Shown: positions 24,307-34,411, counted from the first letter of the stretch. The stretch is DNA of 64,000 bases from Pedobacter sp. L105 (GCF_009765875.1 NZ_LMUP01000008.1:648366-712365), one strand, 5' to 3'. Program-made: numbers and translations. Notes: generated from the sequence alone by a model not told the origin.

Positions 24307-24521
24307 TATTTGTTGTTTTTTTGGTAATATAGTAAGCTAAACAGAGGAATATATGATACATTGCTTTTCCCCGTTTCAGCAATTAAACGATTTTTTTTAA
24401 TGGTCTTATACAATTTCAGATATTTTTTACGACAAAATTATATTATTTATTCTATGTTCGTTTTTTTTTATGAAGGCATAGCAAAGGGCAATTCACCAAA
24501 AAACTCAATTTTTGATTTCAA

Positions 24522-25430
24522 ATGTTAGACCAAAAAGATCCCGTAAACAAAGGAGACCGCAATAAAATATATTTTTTAATCGTCGTTATTTTAGCCTTAC
24601 TGGGCATTAATGCCTTTTTATTCTTCAAGGACAAACACGAAAAAGAACGTTTTGTTACCACAAATACCGAAAAAGACAGATTAAAATTAGAGGTAGAAAA
24701 AACAGAAGTAGAATTCGATAAGGTTAACCTGATGAATGTATCCTTAACGGAAAAACTTCAAAATGAGCAGCAACAGGCAAGGGCAAAAATTGCAGAATTA
24801 AAAAAAGAATTGCAAAAGGGAACCGTTACACAAGCGGAACTCATTTCAGCACAAAAAGAATTACAAAAACTAAAATCATTCCTGATAGATTATAAAGATG
24901 GTCTGTCCCGCCTGGAAAAGGAAAACTCCTACCTCAAAACGGAACGCGACAGCCTGAGCAAGTCTGTAACTACGGTCAATGCCAAGGCAGAAACCCTGGA
25001 AAAGAAAAATGTAGAGCTGGATGCCAAGGTGAAGAGTAATGCTGTACTGAAGGCATTTAATGAGCATTTGATGGCCTTCAAAGTAAAAAGCAGCGGTAAA
25101 AACGTAGAAGTATCCAAAGCCTCGGCAGCAAAAAAACTCATTACTTATTTTAACATTATCCCTAATCAGCTGGCAGAAAAGGGCTATCGCAAAATCTACA
25201 TCCGCATTTTCGATCCTTCCGGTAATTTGATTGCCAATGAAACCAATATGTTCGAAGCAGATGGACAGGAAATGCAGTACAGTGAAATGATCACTATCTC
25301 TTACAACAATGACAACACCGTTTATCCAATAGAATGGGTAAATCCGAAACCATTTATCAAAGGAAGTTATTCTGTCATCTTATATACCGATGGAGCATCC
25401 ATAGGAAAAGCCGCCATATTGCTGAAATAA
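24522..25430 (+). CDS. Membrane-anchored coiled-coil protein
   Basis: 302 residues. One membrane helix at about 17-36 (YFLIVVILALLGINAFLFF) is followed by a long coiled coil (45-190) of Lys/Glu/Leu heptads. The C-terminal globular part (about 195-302) is beta-rich: KKLITYFNIIPNQLAEKGYRKIYIRIFDPSGNL and FIKGSYSVILYTDG. I do not recognise a domain name. Topology suggests a periplasmic rod and a beta-sandwich head. It is convergent with the histidine kinase gene, 7 bp apart. Confidence 0.8.
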   Translation: MLDQKDPVNKGDRNKIYFLIVVILALLGINAFLFFKDKHEKERFVTTNTEKDRLKLEVEKTEVEFDKVNLMNVSLTEKLQNEQQQARAKIAELKKELQKGTVTQAELISAQKELQKLKSFLIDYKDGLSRLEKENSYLKTERDSLSKSVTTVNAKAETLEKKNVELDAKVKSNAVLKAFNEHLMAFKVKSSGKNVEVSKASAAKKLITYFNIIPNQLAEKGYRKIYIRIFDPSGNLIANETNMFEADGQEMQYSEMITISYNNDNTVYPIEWVNPKPFIKGSYSVILYTDGASIGKAAILLK

Positions 25431-25437
25431 CGGTTAT

Positions 25438-28400
25438 TTAGGATTGAACCAGCGGGAAGCTCAAATAAAACACAGTTCCTGTAGCTTCAGCCGACTCAAA
25501 ATTGACCGTTCCTCCCGCATTCTCAACGGCTTGTTTAACAAAAGCTAACCCTAATCCTGTACCCGAAGATTTAGTGGTAAAATTAGGGACGAATATCTTC
25601 TCCTGCAAATCGCTGTCAATTCCTTTTCCATTATCCCCCACTTCTACCCATACATAGTCGGAGTCGTTAGTGATCTTGATCTGGATAAGGCATTTATCCT
25701 TCATCGTAGCCGCCTCAATAGCATTCTTCATCAGGTTATTAAATGAACGCAGCAGCTGGTCTTTATCTCCCAGTACCAGTACTTCCCTGTTAGTTAAATT
25801 GAATATATAAATTTCTGCATTTTTGGTATGGATGAAAACATCCCTGCTCTGTTCTATAATGGGAATAAGCAGCAACTGCTCCAGCTTGGTATCCGGCATT
25901 TTCGCAAAGTTGGAAAATTCAGAAGCAATAGTGGCCAGACTATCAATTTGTTCGATGAAAGACTTATAAAATCTTTCAAATTTGAGCGCAAAATTGGGGT
26001 CGTTCTCTTTCCATGATTTTTCCAGCAGCTGAACACCCAGTTTTAACGGGGTGAGCGGATTTTTAATTTCATGCGCCACCTGCTTAGCCATTTCCCTCCA
26101 TGCACTTTCTCTTTCAGACTTAGCCAGTTTCACGGCACTATCTTCCAATGCAGCAATCATTTTATTATATTCCTTAATCAGTGAGCCGATCTCATCATGC
26201 CTCGACCATAAAATAGGCTGGTTCCTCTGTCCCAGTTTTGTTTTCCTGATGCTTTCCTGGATAAATGTCAGCGGGCTGGTAATCTGGTTGGCCAGGAATA
26301 CGGCCAGCACCCCGATCGCTACAAATACCAATGCATAGATATTGATCAGTGTATTGATAAAAAGCCCTATCTTATTCTGGTAGTCGGCCTCATTGGCATA
26401 ATAAGGAAGGCCTATATAAGCAACGGTTTGATTTTGTGCATTACGGATAGGCGCATAGGCGGAGGAATAGGTAAACTCTCCTATGGTTTCAGTAGGGTTA
26501 GAATATTCTGACCGTTGCAGTTGCTTGAGGTAGATATAAGCCTTCGAGCCCATCTTAGCGCCTATGATCCCATAATCATACATCTTCGGTAACGAAGTGA
26601 ACAGAAGATCTCCATTTACGCTAAACAGGTTCAGATAAGCAGAGTTGATATCAGCAAACTGATCAAAATTAACTACAGCCTGATCCGTGTTCTTTGGTAT
26701 TCCCGTAGCAAAGATCTGCTTCTCATAAGAGAGCTGTACTTTTCTGATCTTCTCCCTGATAAAATCTTCCTGTTGTTTACGGTATTCATCCCGGATATAA
26801 AAGAAGGTCGACCAGCCAACAATTAGCAAAGTAGCCACTACCGAGAGAACAATAGAAAGCTGTATCCTGGTCTTGTATAATATTTTATTGGCATTGATCA
26901 TCAGCGAGCGGTTGATGTTAAACCAGCCTCCCCAGCTCTGGTCAATATTTTTCAGCAACCAGATCAGGATGTACACCGACACAGAAAAAATAATAAAAAC
27001 CAGAAAAAAGAAAGACAATGCCGCCAAACGAACGATATAATCAACCTTTTCTTTACTGATTACTATGATCTTGGAATTACTGGCCGAATAGATCAGGTGA
27101 CTGTAGCCCTGTTTGGTATCATTTACAATAACAGATTCACCGAGTTTACCTTTAAAGTCTGTATTAGCTAATTTATAGGTATACTTTCCCGATTGTTTAA
27201 TCAGCTTATTGTTGTTGTAAAACGCAAAAGAATAATTACTATAATCATCATCGGTCTTCAATTTACCATCGATCAGGATCTCCGGAAACTGGCTGTTATA
27301 ATTGTACTGCTGCGACTTCAGTTCTATGACTAAAGTACCGAGAATATGATTTTCATCGAAAATCGGAATGATACCAAAATAATTCTGATAACCAAAAGTA
27401 TCATTCAGGCGGTAAAAAAAATTGGAGATCTTTACAGAGCCCGATTTCACCAGGTTCTGATAGTGCTGTAATGACTGCTCATCCCTCCGTATAGCCGCTG
27501 AATCTATGGCACTGAACTCATAGAAATTGTGCTCAAAAGGTGAAAGATAACCATCTAAAAAGGTTTTGTTGATATAATTCTGTAAAGCCAGGTGCCTGTT
27601 CGGACCAGGGCTTTTAAAATAGTCGGCTATAAAAAGGTCATTCGAAATCCCGTTTCCCAGGCTCTCTATGGAGTTAATTACCTTGGGGTCATCAGAAGAT
27701 TGCAACCGTTCGGCAATCACATAACGGTTGTTCCGCTCCTTTATATCATTGAATTTTAAATATTTAACGGAGGAAATAAAAGCCAGGGAAAAGAAAATAG
27801 CCGCAAAAATACCAATAGAAAATTTATTATGCTGGATATAGATATTATAGGCAAGGATAAATAAGAATAGCGCGTAGGCAATAAAAAAAATCGTAAATGC
27901 GGTACACAACATATAAATGAAGTACAGCAGGAAAAAAGAAGCGAATAAGAGCAGGCGTTGTTTGTTTGTAACCTTCAGGCTCCTGGTCAATTCAATACTG
28001 ATACAGGCCACTAAATACACATTGAACCAAACCAGACAGAGTAAAATAATACAAACCCAGCTTAGCCAGCTTAGGTTAACAATATTAGTAATATCAAAAT
28101 TGAGCTTTGAATTAAAAATGAGCCCAAAAAAAATGGAGTTGATTAAAAATGCGATCCCCGAAAAGACCAGCAGCAGCAACGCATGAAAAGCCAAACCTGC
28201 GGTCTTGCTCCTGATAATCCAGTATGGAAGCCGGTATTTCTCTTTATAGGTGTAAATAAACAATACTACCCAGGTAATGGCCAGTACGTTGAGCAGAAAA
28301 TCTCCGAGAGAGGGTAAAAAGTAACTTTCCGCATAAATAGAAGGACTAAAGATCTCCAGGTTAAACTGGTGGTTAAACCATTCATATTGAAGATCTGTAA

Positions 28401-29160
28401 ACCTGATTGCCAGAAAAAACACGCTCAGTAGTAGCGTACCTTTGATTAGATGTCCCCTTTTCACCAGCCAGGCGCAAAACGAATTGATAAATAAAGCAAA
28501 ACAAAATAAACCGATCACCCATAACCAAACCTGTATGGTGGCATATACACCCTGTGTATAACTGGGATTGAGCTTCACCTCAAACAGTAATTTACCATCC
28601 AGGTTCAGGATATCATAGACTTCCTCGTCCATAAAAGAAGCCAGCGACAGAGAGTTATTGGCCAGCAGCTTGTTTGCTATACCATTTTTCAGATAGCGAT
28701 TCTGAATACTGTACTGGTTCTTTACCTCGATCAGGAAAAGCATGGAAAAATTACCCTGTGTTTTCCTGATCACTTCATACCAGCCGTTAGGGAACTGTAC
28801 AAAAGAAGATCCTTCTTTTATTTTTTCAGGATCAGGCGGAATAGCCCCAAAAGAACTCCAGAACTGGAGTGTGGAGTGATCGTAGGTAAGCAGGTTGATC
28901 CCTTCAGGCCTGAGGTTCTGAATAAAATTTAATGCATAATTTTCATTCTGATGCAGCTGGCTTGCCCGTTGCATCTGCCGGCGGTCTGCCAGAAATTTAT
29001 AAACTATCCGTTCTTTTTGCGCAAGGTTCTCCTGAAGAATACCTGCCTCGTGCCGAAGCAGGTCTTTCTTCGTAATGGAATGTTTTAATGACAACGCCGT
29101 AACGATACAGCATATTCCCAGAATCAATAAAAGAAATCTTATTTTAACCCCTATATTCAC
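25438..29160 (-). CDS. NtrY-like membrane sensor histidine kinase
   Basis: 1,240 residues, very large for the class. The N-terminal 450 residues alternate a periplasmic segment with a block of about eight membrane helices. A second extracytoplasmic region (about 460-690) is followed by a helix and another sensor segment. A HAMP linker (ITSPLTFIQESIRKTKLGQRNQPI) precedes the kinase core with the H-box AHEIKNPLTPLK (His near 1029), the N-box NNLMKNAIEAA and the G-boxes VGDNGKGID and TKSSGTGLGLAFV. The H-box resembles NtrY. No response-regulator gene is next to it, so its partner must be elsewhere. Confidence 0.88.
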   Translation of the reverse strand: MNIGVKIRFLLLILGICCIVTALSLKHSITKKDLLRHEAGILQENLAQKERIVYKFLADRRQMQRASQLHQNENYALNFIQNLRPEGINLLTYDHSTLQFWSSFGAIPPDPEKIKEGSSFVQFPNGWYEVIRKTQGNFSMLFLIEVKNQYSIQNRYLKNGIANKLLANNSLSLASFMDEEVYDILNLDGKLLFEVKLNPSYTQGVYATIQVWLWVIGLFCFALFINSFCAWLVKRGHLIKGTLLLSVFFLAIRFTDLQYEWFNHQFNLEIFSPSIYAESYFLPSLGDFLLNVLAITWVVLFIYTYKEKYRLPYWIIRSKTAGLAFHALLLLVFSGIAFLINSIFFGLIFNSKLNFDITNIVNLSWLSWVCIILLCLVWFNVYLVACISIELTRSLKVTNKQRLLLFASFFLLYFIYMLCTAFTIFFIAYALFLFILAYNIYIQHNKFSIGIFAAIFFSLAFISSVKYLKFNDIKERNNRYVIAERLQSSDDPKVINSIESLGNGISNDLFIADYFKSPGPNRHLALQNYINKTFLDGYLSPFEHNFYEFSAIDSAAIRRDEQSLQHYQNLVKSGSVKISNFFYRLNDTFGYQNYFGIIPIFDENHILGTLVIELKSQQYNYNSQFPEILIDGKLKTDDDYSNYSFAFYNNNKLIKQSGKYTYKLANTDFKGKLGESVIVNDTKQGYSHLIYSASNSKIIVISKEKVDYIVRLAALSFFFLVFIIFSVSVYILIWLLKNIDQSWGGWFNINRSLMINANKILYKTRIQLSIVLSVVATLLIVGWSTFFYIRDEYRKQQEDFIREKIRKVQLSYEKQIFATGIPKNTDQAVVNFDQFADINSAYLNLFSVNGDLLFTSLPKMYDYGIIGAKMGSKAYIYLKQLQRSEYSNPTETIGEFTYSSAYAPIRNAQNQTVAYIGLPYYANEADYQNKIGLFINTLINIYALVFVAIGVLAVFLANQITSPLTFIQESIRKTKLGQRNQPILWSRHDEIGSLIKEYNKMIAALEDSAVKLAKSERESAWREMAKQVAHEIKNPLTPLKLGVQLLEKSWKENDPNFALKFERFYKSFIEQIDSLATIASEFSNFAKMPDTKLEQLLLIPIIEQSRDVFIHTKNAEIYIFNLTNREVLVLGDKDQLLRSFNNLMKNAIEAATMKDKCLIQIKITNDSDYVWVEVGDNGKGIDSDLQEKIFVPNFTTKSSGTGLGLAFVKQAVENAGGTVNFESAEATGTVFYLSFPLVQS

Positions 29161-29184
29161 GCCGGATAATTTATGTGATCAGGA

Positions 29185-30069
29185 TTAAACCGGTACAGCT
29201 GCAGAGCTGGTTTGAACTGCCCTGTTTACTTTTTTAACCAATCCCTGCAATACATTTCCGGGACCTACTTCAATAAATTCATCAGCACCGTCGGCAAGCA
29301 TTTGCTCTACGGTCTGCGTCCATCTCACAGCCCCTGTTAGCTGTGTAATTAAATTAAACTTGATCTTTTCAGGGTCTGTTTGTGCCCGCGGGTCAACATT
29401 CTGGTAAATGGGACATACCGGAGGCAGTATAGTTGTATTCTCTATCGCTTCTTTTAATTCTATACGTGCAGGCTCCATTAAAGGCGAATGGAAGGCACCG
29501 CCAACATTCAGCTTTAATGCTCTTTTAGCACCGGCAGCAGTTAATTTCTCACAGGCAATATCGATACCTTCAATACTTCCGGAGATCACCAGCTGGCCCG
29601 GGCAGTTATAATTGGCTGCAACAACAACTTCATCAATCTCTGCGCATATTTTTTCTACTACCTCATCAGCTAATCCCAAGATCGCTGCCATGGTAGAAGG
29701 CTGCAATTCACAAGCCTTTTGCATTGCGTTAGCACGGGCAATTACCAATTTTAAACCATCTTCAAAAGAAATAGCCGATGCAGCCACCAATGCAGAAAAC
29801 TCTCCAAGAGAATGTCCGGCAACCATATCAGGTTTAAAGTCATCACCAAGCGACTTTGCCAGGATAACAGAGTGCAGGAATATAGCTGGCTGGGTCACGT
29901 TAGTTTGTCTCAATTCTTCTTCCGTACCGGAAAACATGATGTCACTGATGCGAAATCCAATGATATCATTTGCTTTTTCAAACAACTCCCTGGCCATTTC
30001 CTGCTCATACAGTTCCTTACCCATACCTGAAAATTGTGCCCCTTGTCCTGGAAATAAATATGCTTTCAT
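29185..30069 (-). CDS. fabD: Malonyl-CoA:ACP transacylase
   Basis: 294 residues, standard FabD length. It transfers malonyl from CoA to acyl carrier protein at the start of fatty-acid elongation. The oxyanion region FPGQGAQ (6-12) and the active-site GHSLGE with S87 are clear, as is the partner His in GGAFHSPLM and the Gln/Asn segment NVDPRAQTD. It is 57 bp downstream of folE in the same direction and may belong to the queD-folE-fabD unit. Confidence 0.96.
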   Translation of the reverse strand: MKAYLFPGQGAQFSGMGKELYEQEMARELFEKANDIIGFRISDIMFSGTEEELRQTNVTQPAIFLHSVILAKSLGDDFKPDMVAGHSLGEFSALVAASAISFEDGLKLVIARANAMQKACELQPSTMAAILGLADEVVEKICAEIDEVVVAANYNCPGQLVISGSIEGIDIACEKLTAAGAKRALKLNVGGAFHSPLMEPARIELKEAIENTTILPPVCPIYQNVDPRAQTDPEKIKFNLITQLTGAVRWTQTVEQMLADGADEFIEVGPGNVLQGLVKKVNRAVQTSSAAVPV

Positions 30070-30126
30070 TTGTGCTGATCTTATGATAATAACCCCTAAA
30101 GGGCGATACTGTTTAAATTTTTATGT

Positions 30127-30762
30127 TTAATGTAATTTGGCGGTAATTAATCTCAAAAACTCTGCCCTGGTTTTGTCTTTGGCAAACTCACCGGTAAAAG
30201 CTGAAGTAGTGGTTACTGAGTTCTGTTTTTGTATCCCTCTCATTGCCATACATAAATGCTGGCATTCGATTACTACAGCTACACCTGCCGGGTTTAACGT
30301 TTCCTGAATACAATCCCTGATCTCATTGGTTAAGCGCTCCTGCACCTGCAATCTTCTGGCAAAGGCATCAACCACACGCGGGATCTTGCTGAGCCCTACA
30401 ATATGTCCGTTAGGAATATAGGCCACATGCGCCTTCCCAAAAAATGGAAGCATATGATGCTCACACATCGAATAGACCTCTATATCTTTTACCACCACCA
30501 TTTGGCTATAATCTTCTTTAAACATGGCCGAGCGTAATATCTCCGCTGGCTTAAGGTCATATCCATGGGTAAGGTACTGCAGTGACTTAGCTACGCGTTC
30601 AGGGGTTTTTAACAAGCCCTCCCGCTCCGGGTTTTCCCCAAGCTGACGCAGTATGTCTGTATAGTGACTGGAAATTGCTTCTATTTTTGCCGGATTATAG
30701 CGGTCTACCTTGATATAGCCTTCGTTCTCTTCTTCAAAGAGATCTTGTGTATGGTTCTCCAT
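30127..30762 (-). CDS. folE: GTP cyclohydrolase I
   Basis: 211 residues. It converts GTP to 7,8-dihydroneopterin triphosphate, the entry step for folate and queuosine. Zinc ligands are visible in MCEHHMLPFFGKAHVAYIP and IECQHLCMAMRG, with the active-site motifs VGLSKIPRVVDAFARRLQVQE and TTTSAFTG. The N-terminal 30 residues are variable. It lies 14 bp downstream of the queD homologue, whose substrate it makes, so the pair forms a short queuosine-precursor operon. Confidence 0.97.
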   Translation of the reverse strand: MENHTQDLFEEENEGYIKVDRYNPAKIEAISSHYTDILRQLGENPEREGLLKTPERVAKSLQYLTHGYDLKPAEILRSAMFKEDYSQMVVVKDIEVYSMCEHHMLPFFGKAHVAYIPNGHIVGLSKIPRVVDAFARRLQVQERLTNEIRDCIQETLNPAGVAVVIECQHLCMAMRGIQKQNSVTTTSAFTGEFAKDKTRAEFLRLITAKLH

Positions 30763-30776
30763 TATGTCTGTTTTAA

Positions 30777-31187
30777 TTAACCGAAGTATTCTACCAGGTT
30801 ATTTTCGGTCTCGTAAATTTTAACACAGTGCAACTGTGCGCCACCTGCGTTGATATGAGGAGTTAGCTGCTCCCAGATCGCAACAGCCAGATTTTCCGTA
30901 GAAGCCAGTTTATCTTTCATAAAGTCTACATCCAGGTTCAGGTTTCTATGGTCAAGTTTATCCACGATAAACTCATTGATAATTTCTTTTAACCACTTCA
31001 AATCCACCAGAAAACCAGTTTCAGGATTGATTTCTCCTTTTACAGTAACAAACAACTGGTAATTATGACCATGCCAGTTAGGGTTAGCACATTTACCATA
31101 AACTTCCAGGTTATGCTCCTCAGACCAGTCTGGTCTCGCCAGTTTATGTGCAGCATTAAAAGATTCTTTGCGCGTTATATAAATCAT
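30777..31187 (-). CDS. queD: 6-carboxytetrahydropterin synthase
   Basis: 136 residues from ATG 31187 (the frame opens 7 codons earlier with TTG). It converts 7,8-dihydroneopterin triphosphate to 6-carboxy-5,6,7,8-tetrahydropterin in queuosine synthesis. Zinc ligands are H14 (SFNAAHKL), H39 and H41 (NWHGHNY), and the catalytic Cys is C33 (GKCANPNWHGH). The later DHRNLN and IYETENN motifs are typical. It is immediately upstream of folE. Confidence 0.92.
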   Translation of the reverse strand: MIYITRKESFNAAHKLARPDWSEEHNLEVYGKCANPNWHGHNYQLFVTVKGEINPETGFLVDLKWLKEIINEFIVDKLDHRNLNLDVDFMKDKLASTENLAVAIWEQLTPHINAGGAQLHCVKIYETENNLVEYFG

Positions 31188-31205
31188 TATTATTATAATA
31201 GACTG

Positions 31206-31213
31206 CAAATATA
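31206..31213 (-). promoter_or_regulatory. -7 element for queD-folE(-fabD)
   Basis: TATATTTG on the minus strand, 19 bp before the queD ATG, matches TAnnTTTG. The -33 position is poor. It lies in the divergent region with mqnB. Confidence 0.5.
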
Positions 31214-31285
31214 CGCAGAAAGGTTAAAGTAGAAAGTTTAATACAAGCTTTGACATGGTAAGGCTAAATCACGTAACTTCGTTAA

Positions 31286-31918
31286 ATGAAAATATTGATT
31301 GTAGCAGCCACCAGGGCCGAATTATCAGGCTTATGTACGGCCTTCAATTTGCCTGAAGGAAATTTTATACCAACACCTAAATTTGATCTTCTCATTACGG
31401 GCGTAGGCATGACAGCAACAGCATTTGCCCTTGGCCGGCATCTTTCACCTCACTATGAACTGGTAGTCAACCTGGGCATTGCAGGCTGCTACGATCAGAC
31501 CATCCCCCTGGGTAGTATTTTAAACGTGACCAGTGACGAATTTTCGGAACTGGGCGCCGAAGACCGGGACGAGTTTTTACCCATTGACCTACTGGGATTT
31601 GGCAGGAGCAGCTACAGCGCAGCCAATGAGCTGAAAACACCGGGTTTTCTGGCCCTGCAACAAGTGAATGGTATTACCGTAAACAAAGTACACGGGAACA
31701 AAACAAGTATTGAAGCTATTATCAAACGCTTAAACCCGGTTACAGAAAGCATGGAAGGTGCCGCAGTGTTTTACTGCTGTGCACAAACTGAAACCCCTTG
31801 TTTACAGGTGAGAAGTATTTCCAATTATGTGGAAGAGCGGAACCGTGAAGCCTGGAAAATTGGCCTGGCAGTAAAAAACTTAAATGAATGGGCAATTGAA
31901 TTTTTGACAACCAGTTAA
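31286..31918 (+). CDS. mqnB: Futalosine hydrolase
   Basis: 210 residues, a nucleoside-phosphorylase-fold hydrolase that splits futalosine to dehypoxanthine futalosine and hypoxanthine in the alternative menaquinone pathway. Recognisable pieces are LIVAATRAELSGL, LLITGVGMTATAFALG, LVVNLGIAGCYD and SMEGAAVFYCCAQ (with the purine-site Glu). It is followed 35 bp later by mqnD, which acts in the same pathway. Confidence 0.92.
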   Translation: MKILIVAATRAELSGLCTAFNLPEGNFIPTPKFDLLITGVGMTATAFALGRHLSPHYELVVNLGIAGCYDQTIPLGSILNVTSDEFSELGAEDRDEFLPIDLLGFGRSSYSAANELKTPGFLALQQVNGITVNKVHGNKTSIEAIIKRLNPVTESMEGAAVFYCCAQTETPCLQVRSISNYVEERNREAWKIGLAVKNLNEWAIEFLTTS

Positions 31919-31953
31919 CCAACCGCTTTTTAGAACTCCCTACATTTGCCCCT

Positions 31954-32805
31954 ATGAAACTAACACTTGGATTTTCTCCCTGCCCTAATGATACTTTTAT
32001 TTTTGATGCGCTGATCCACCATAAAATTGATACGGAAGGATTAGATTTTGAAGTGGTATTTGACGATGTGGAAACACTAAATCAAAAGGCTATGAAAGGG
32101 GAATTGGATATCACCAAGCTTAGTTTTCATGCTTTTGCTTACGTGGCTGATAAATATGCTTTACTGGATTCAGGAAGTGCATTGGGATTTGGCGTTGGCC
32201 CCCTGGTAATTTGTGCCGATGAATCGCTGGTTCACAGCGAACAATTGAAAATGGAAAATTCCCCGCTGAGGATAGGTATCCCGGGAAAACTGACCACAGC
32301 AAATTTTTTATTGGGTATTGCTTTTCCCAATGTACGGAACAAACAGGTAATGGTTTTCTCGGAAATCGAAGACGCACTGTTAAATAAAGAGATTGATCTG
32401 GGACTAATTATCCACGAAAACCGCTTCACTTATCAGGATAAAGGACTGCATAAAATTTTAGACCTGGGCAGCCATTGGGAAGAGCTAACAGGCTGTGCCA
32501 TTCCTCTGGGCGGCATTGTGATCAACCGCAGCCTTGATTACGAAATCCAACTGAAAGTAAACAGGCTGATCCGCAAATCTGTAGAATTTGCTTTTGAAAA
32601 CCCCAAATCAGGGATTGACTTTATTTCCAGTCACGCACAGGCAATGGAAGAAGCAGTAATGTACAAACACATAGAGTTATACGTTAATCAATATTCTATC
32701 GATCTGGGTACCGAAGGTAGAAAAGCTATCGATATTCTCTTTGAAATGGCACACGAAAAAGGGATTATTCCTGAAATCACAAAAGATCTTTATGTGACAA
32801 AATAA
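31954..32805 (+). CDS. mqnD: 1,4-dihydroxy-6-naphthoate synthase
   Basis: 283 residues of the periplasmic-binding-protein fold used by MqnA/MqnD enzymes. It forms 1,4-dihydroxy-6-naphthoate from cyclic dehypoxanthine futalosine. The start LTLGFSPCPNDTFIFDALIHHKIDTEGL is diagnostic, followed by DITKLSFHAFAYV, LGFGVGPLVI, RIGIPGKLTTANFLL and LGLIIHENRFTYQDKGL. Together with mqnB it shows that this organism makes menaquinone by the futalosine route rather than through MenFDHCEB. Confidence 0.93.
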   Translation: MKLTLGFSPCPNDTFIFDALIHHKIDTEGLDFEVVFDDVETLNQKAMKGELDITKLSFHAFAYVADKYALLDSGSALGFGVGPLVICADESLVHSEQLKMENSPLRIGIPGKLTTANFLLGIAFPNVRNKQVMVFSEIEDALLNKEIDLGLIIHENRFTYQDKGLHKILDLGSHWEELTGCAIPLGGIVINRSLDYEIQLKVNRLIRKSVEFAFENPKSGIDFISSHAQAMEEAVMYKHIELYVNQYSIDLGTEGRKAIDILFEMAHEKGIIPEITKDLYVTK

Positions 32806-32808
32806 AGA

Positions 32809-33189
32809 CTATTGGTTACAGGGACCGTCGGGAATTTCTTTGGTGATTTTGATCAATTTGGTCACCACCAGTGTAGAGTCAAAGTCCGACGATACCATCA
32901 AGCTGTCAGATTTGATGATATGACATTCGGCTTCGATATAAACCGGCTCGTATGGTTTCTCGAAATTGAATTTGCTGTAAGCAAGCTCAAGGGTCTTGGC
33001 ACTGTCCGCCACCCAGTATTCACGCCCTTCCTCACAGTCAGTAAAAGACTTTAATTCAGGGCCATAGCTATACAACCCTTTAATTATTTTAACATTATCT
33101 TTTTGAGATGTTCCTGCTTTATGCTGACAGGAAACAAATAAAACAGACAATACAAATAATAAAATGGATGCATGTTTAAAAGACTTCAT
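32809..33189 (-). CDS. Lipoprotein with NlpE C-terminal-like domain
   Basis: 126 residues with a lipobox (LFVLSVLFVSCQHK), so it is predicted to be anchored in the outer or inner membrane after lipidation of C21. The body (GLYSYGPELKSFTDCEEGREYWVADSAKTLELAYSKF) resembles the small beta-barrel seen in NlpE/META-type lipoproteins, with a conserved FxxCxxGxxxxVA pattern and a later Cys near the end. Function unknown. It is 1 bp downstream of the ABC permease and probably co-transcribed with it. Confidence 0.72.
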   Translation of the reverse strand: MKSFKHASILLFVLSVLFVSCQHKAGTSQKDNVKIIKGLYSYGPELKSFTDCEEGREYWVADSAKTLELAYSKFNFEKPYEPVYIEAECHIIKSDSLMVSSDFDSTLVVTKLIKITKEIPDGPCNQ

Positions 33190-33190
33190 G

Positions 33191-34411
33191 TTAAAGATCT
33201 TGATTTAAATGATTAATGTTCTTAACGCTCAGATTAGATGACAAAGCTGATGCCATAAAAGAGAAAACACTCACCGTAACGAAGACTAATAAAAAATCCT
33301 TCCACCTCAAATCGACAGGATAAACCAGATTATCTTCCGACATTTTGATCCAGCCAAACCGCTGCTGCAGCAAACAGAAGAGCAATCCGGCAATCAAACC
33401 AAAAATACAGCCCGCCATCGTGATCATCATTCCTTCAAAAAGAAATATCCTTTTGATCAGGCCCTTCCCCGCCCCAAGACTGCTCAGAATGGCAATGTCC
33501 TTCAGCTTATCGATCACCAGCATCGTTAAAGAGCCAATAATATTAAAAATAGCAATGATCAGGATAAAAGTCAGAATGATATATACAGCCCATTTCTCTG
33601 TACCCAATATATTATACAATGCTTTATTTTGCTCTATCCTATCCTTAACTACAAAATTGCTGCCTAACTGGTCTTCCATATTAGCCTGAAAAACAGCAGG
33701 GTCAATTCCTTTCTGCAGGTTGATCTCAATAGAAGAGATCTTTTTATCTTCCTGTAATAATTTTCGTGCAAAACTTAAGGGCACGATAGCGATGTTATCA
33801 AAATCCTGCTGTACCTCAAAAATACCCGATACCGGAATCGACAGATCTGTAAAATCATCTGCCGGGTTAATGGAAGTGGTCTTCATCCCTTTTTTAGGAG
33901 AAAAGATCTCCAGCTGTGTAAAAGGATCATTGGTGTTTACCATTAAATAATTTTGTATGGCAGAGCCGATAACCGCATTGGGACCACTGCTGTTTTGAAT
34001 TACAAATTTCCCCTGGATGGTAATGCTATCCAGGCTCTTATTTTTCAGGTAGGCAGTACTTACCCCTTTCACTAGTCCCACCGATTGTTTATCATGGTAT
34101 TTAAGCAATGCATTTTCAGAAAGCACTTCTGTGTAAGAGTAAATGTTTTTATTTTGTTTAAGCTGCCTGAAATAGGCTGTATTGGGATCAAAAGTCTTCC
34201 CCCTTGCCGGAGCGATTACCAGCTGTGGGGTGATGGTGTTAAACATTTTGAGCACCAAACCTCCAAAACCATTAAACACAGACAGGATAATGATCAGCGC
34301 CGCACTTCCTACAAAAACCCCCAATACAGATATCGTAGAAATAATATTTATAGCATTGGTAGACTTCTTGGCAAAAAGATATCTGCGGGCAATATAGAGG
34401 GCTGTGTTCAA
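33191..34411 (-). CDS. LolC/LolE-like ABC transporter permease
   Basis: 406 residues with four membrane helices: one N-terminal (NAINIISTISVLGVFVGSAALIIILSV), a large MacB-type periplasmic domain (about 50-270), then three FtsX helices at about 280-395. The architecture matches the LolC/LolE subunits that pull lipoproteins from the inner membrane. The ATPase LolD is not in the window. It lies between a lipoprotein gene and an MBL hydrolase. Confidence 0.87.
   Translation of the reverse strand: MNTALYIARRYLFAKKSTNAINIISTISVLGVFVGSAALIIILSVFNGFGGLVLKMFNTITPQLVIAPARGKTFDPNTAYFRQLKQNKNIYSYTEVLSENALLKYHDKQSVGLVKGVSTAYLKNKSLDSITIQGKFVIQNSSGPNAVIGSAIQNYLMVNTNDPFTQLEIFSPKKGMKTTSINPADDFTDLSIPVSGIFEVQQDFDNIAIVPLSFARKLLQEDKKISSIEINLQKGIDPAVFQANMEDQLGSNFVVKDRIEQNKALYNILGTEKWAVYIILTFILIIAIFNIIGSLTMLVIDKLKDIAILSSLGAGKGLIKRIFLFEGMMITMAGCIFGLIAGLLFCLLQQRFGWIKMSEDNLVYPVDLRWKDFLLVFVTVSVFSFMASALSSNLSVKNINHLNQDL

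Noticed and set aside
31249..31281. TTTG-N21-TAACTTCG as the mqnB promoter.
   Set aside because: The -7 match is imperfect and would place the transcription start at or beyond the ATG, so I did not list it.
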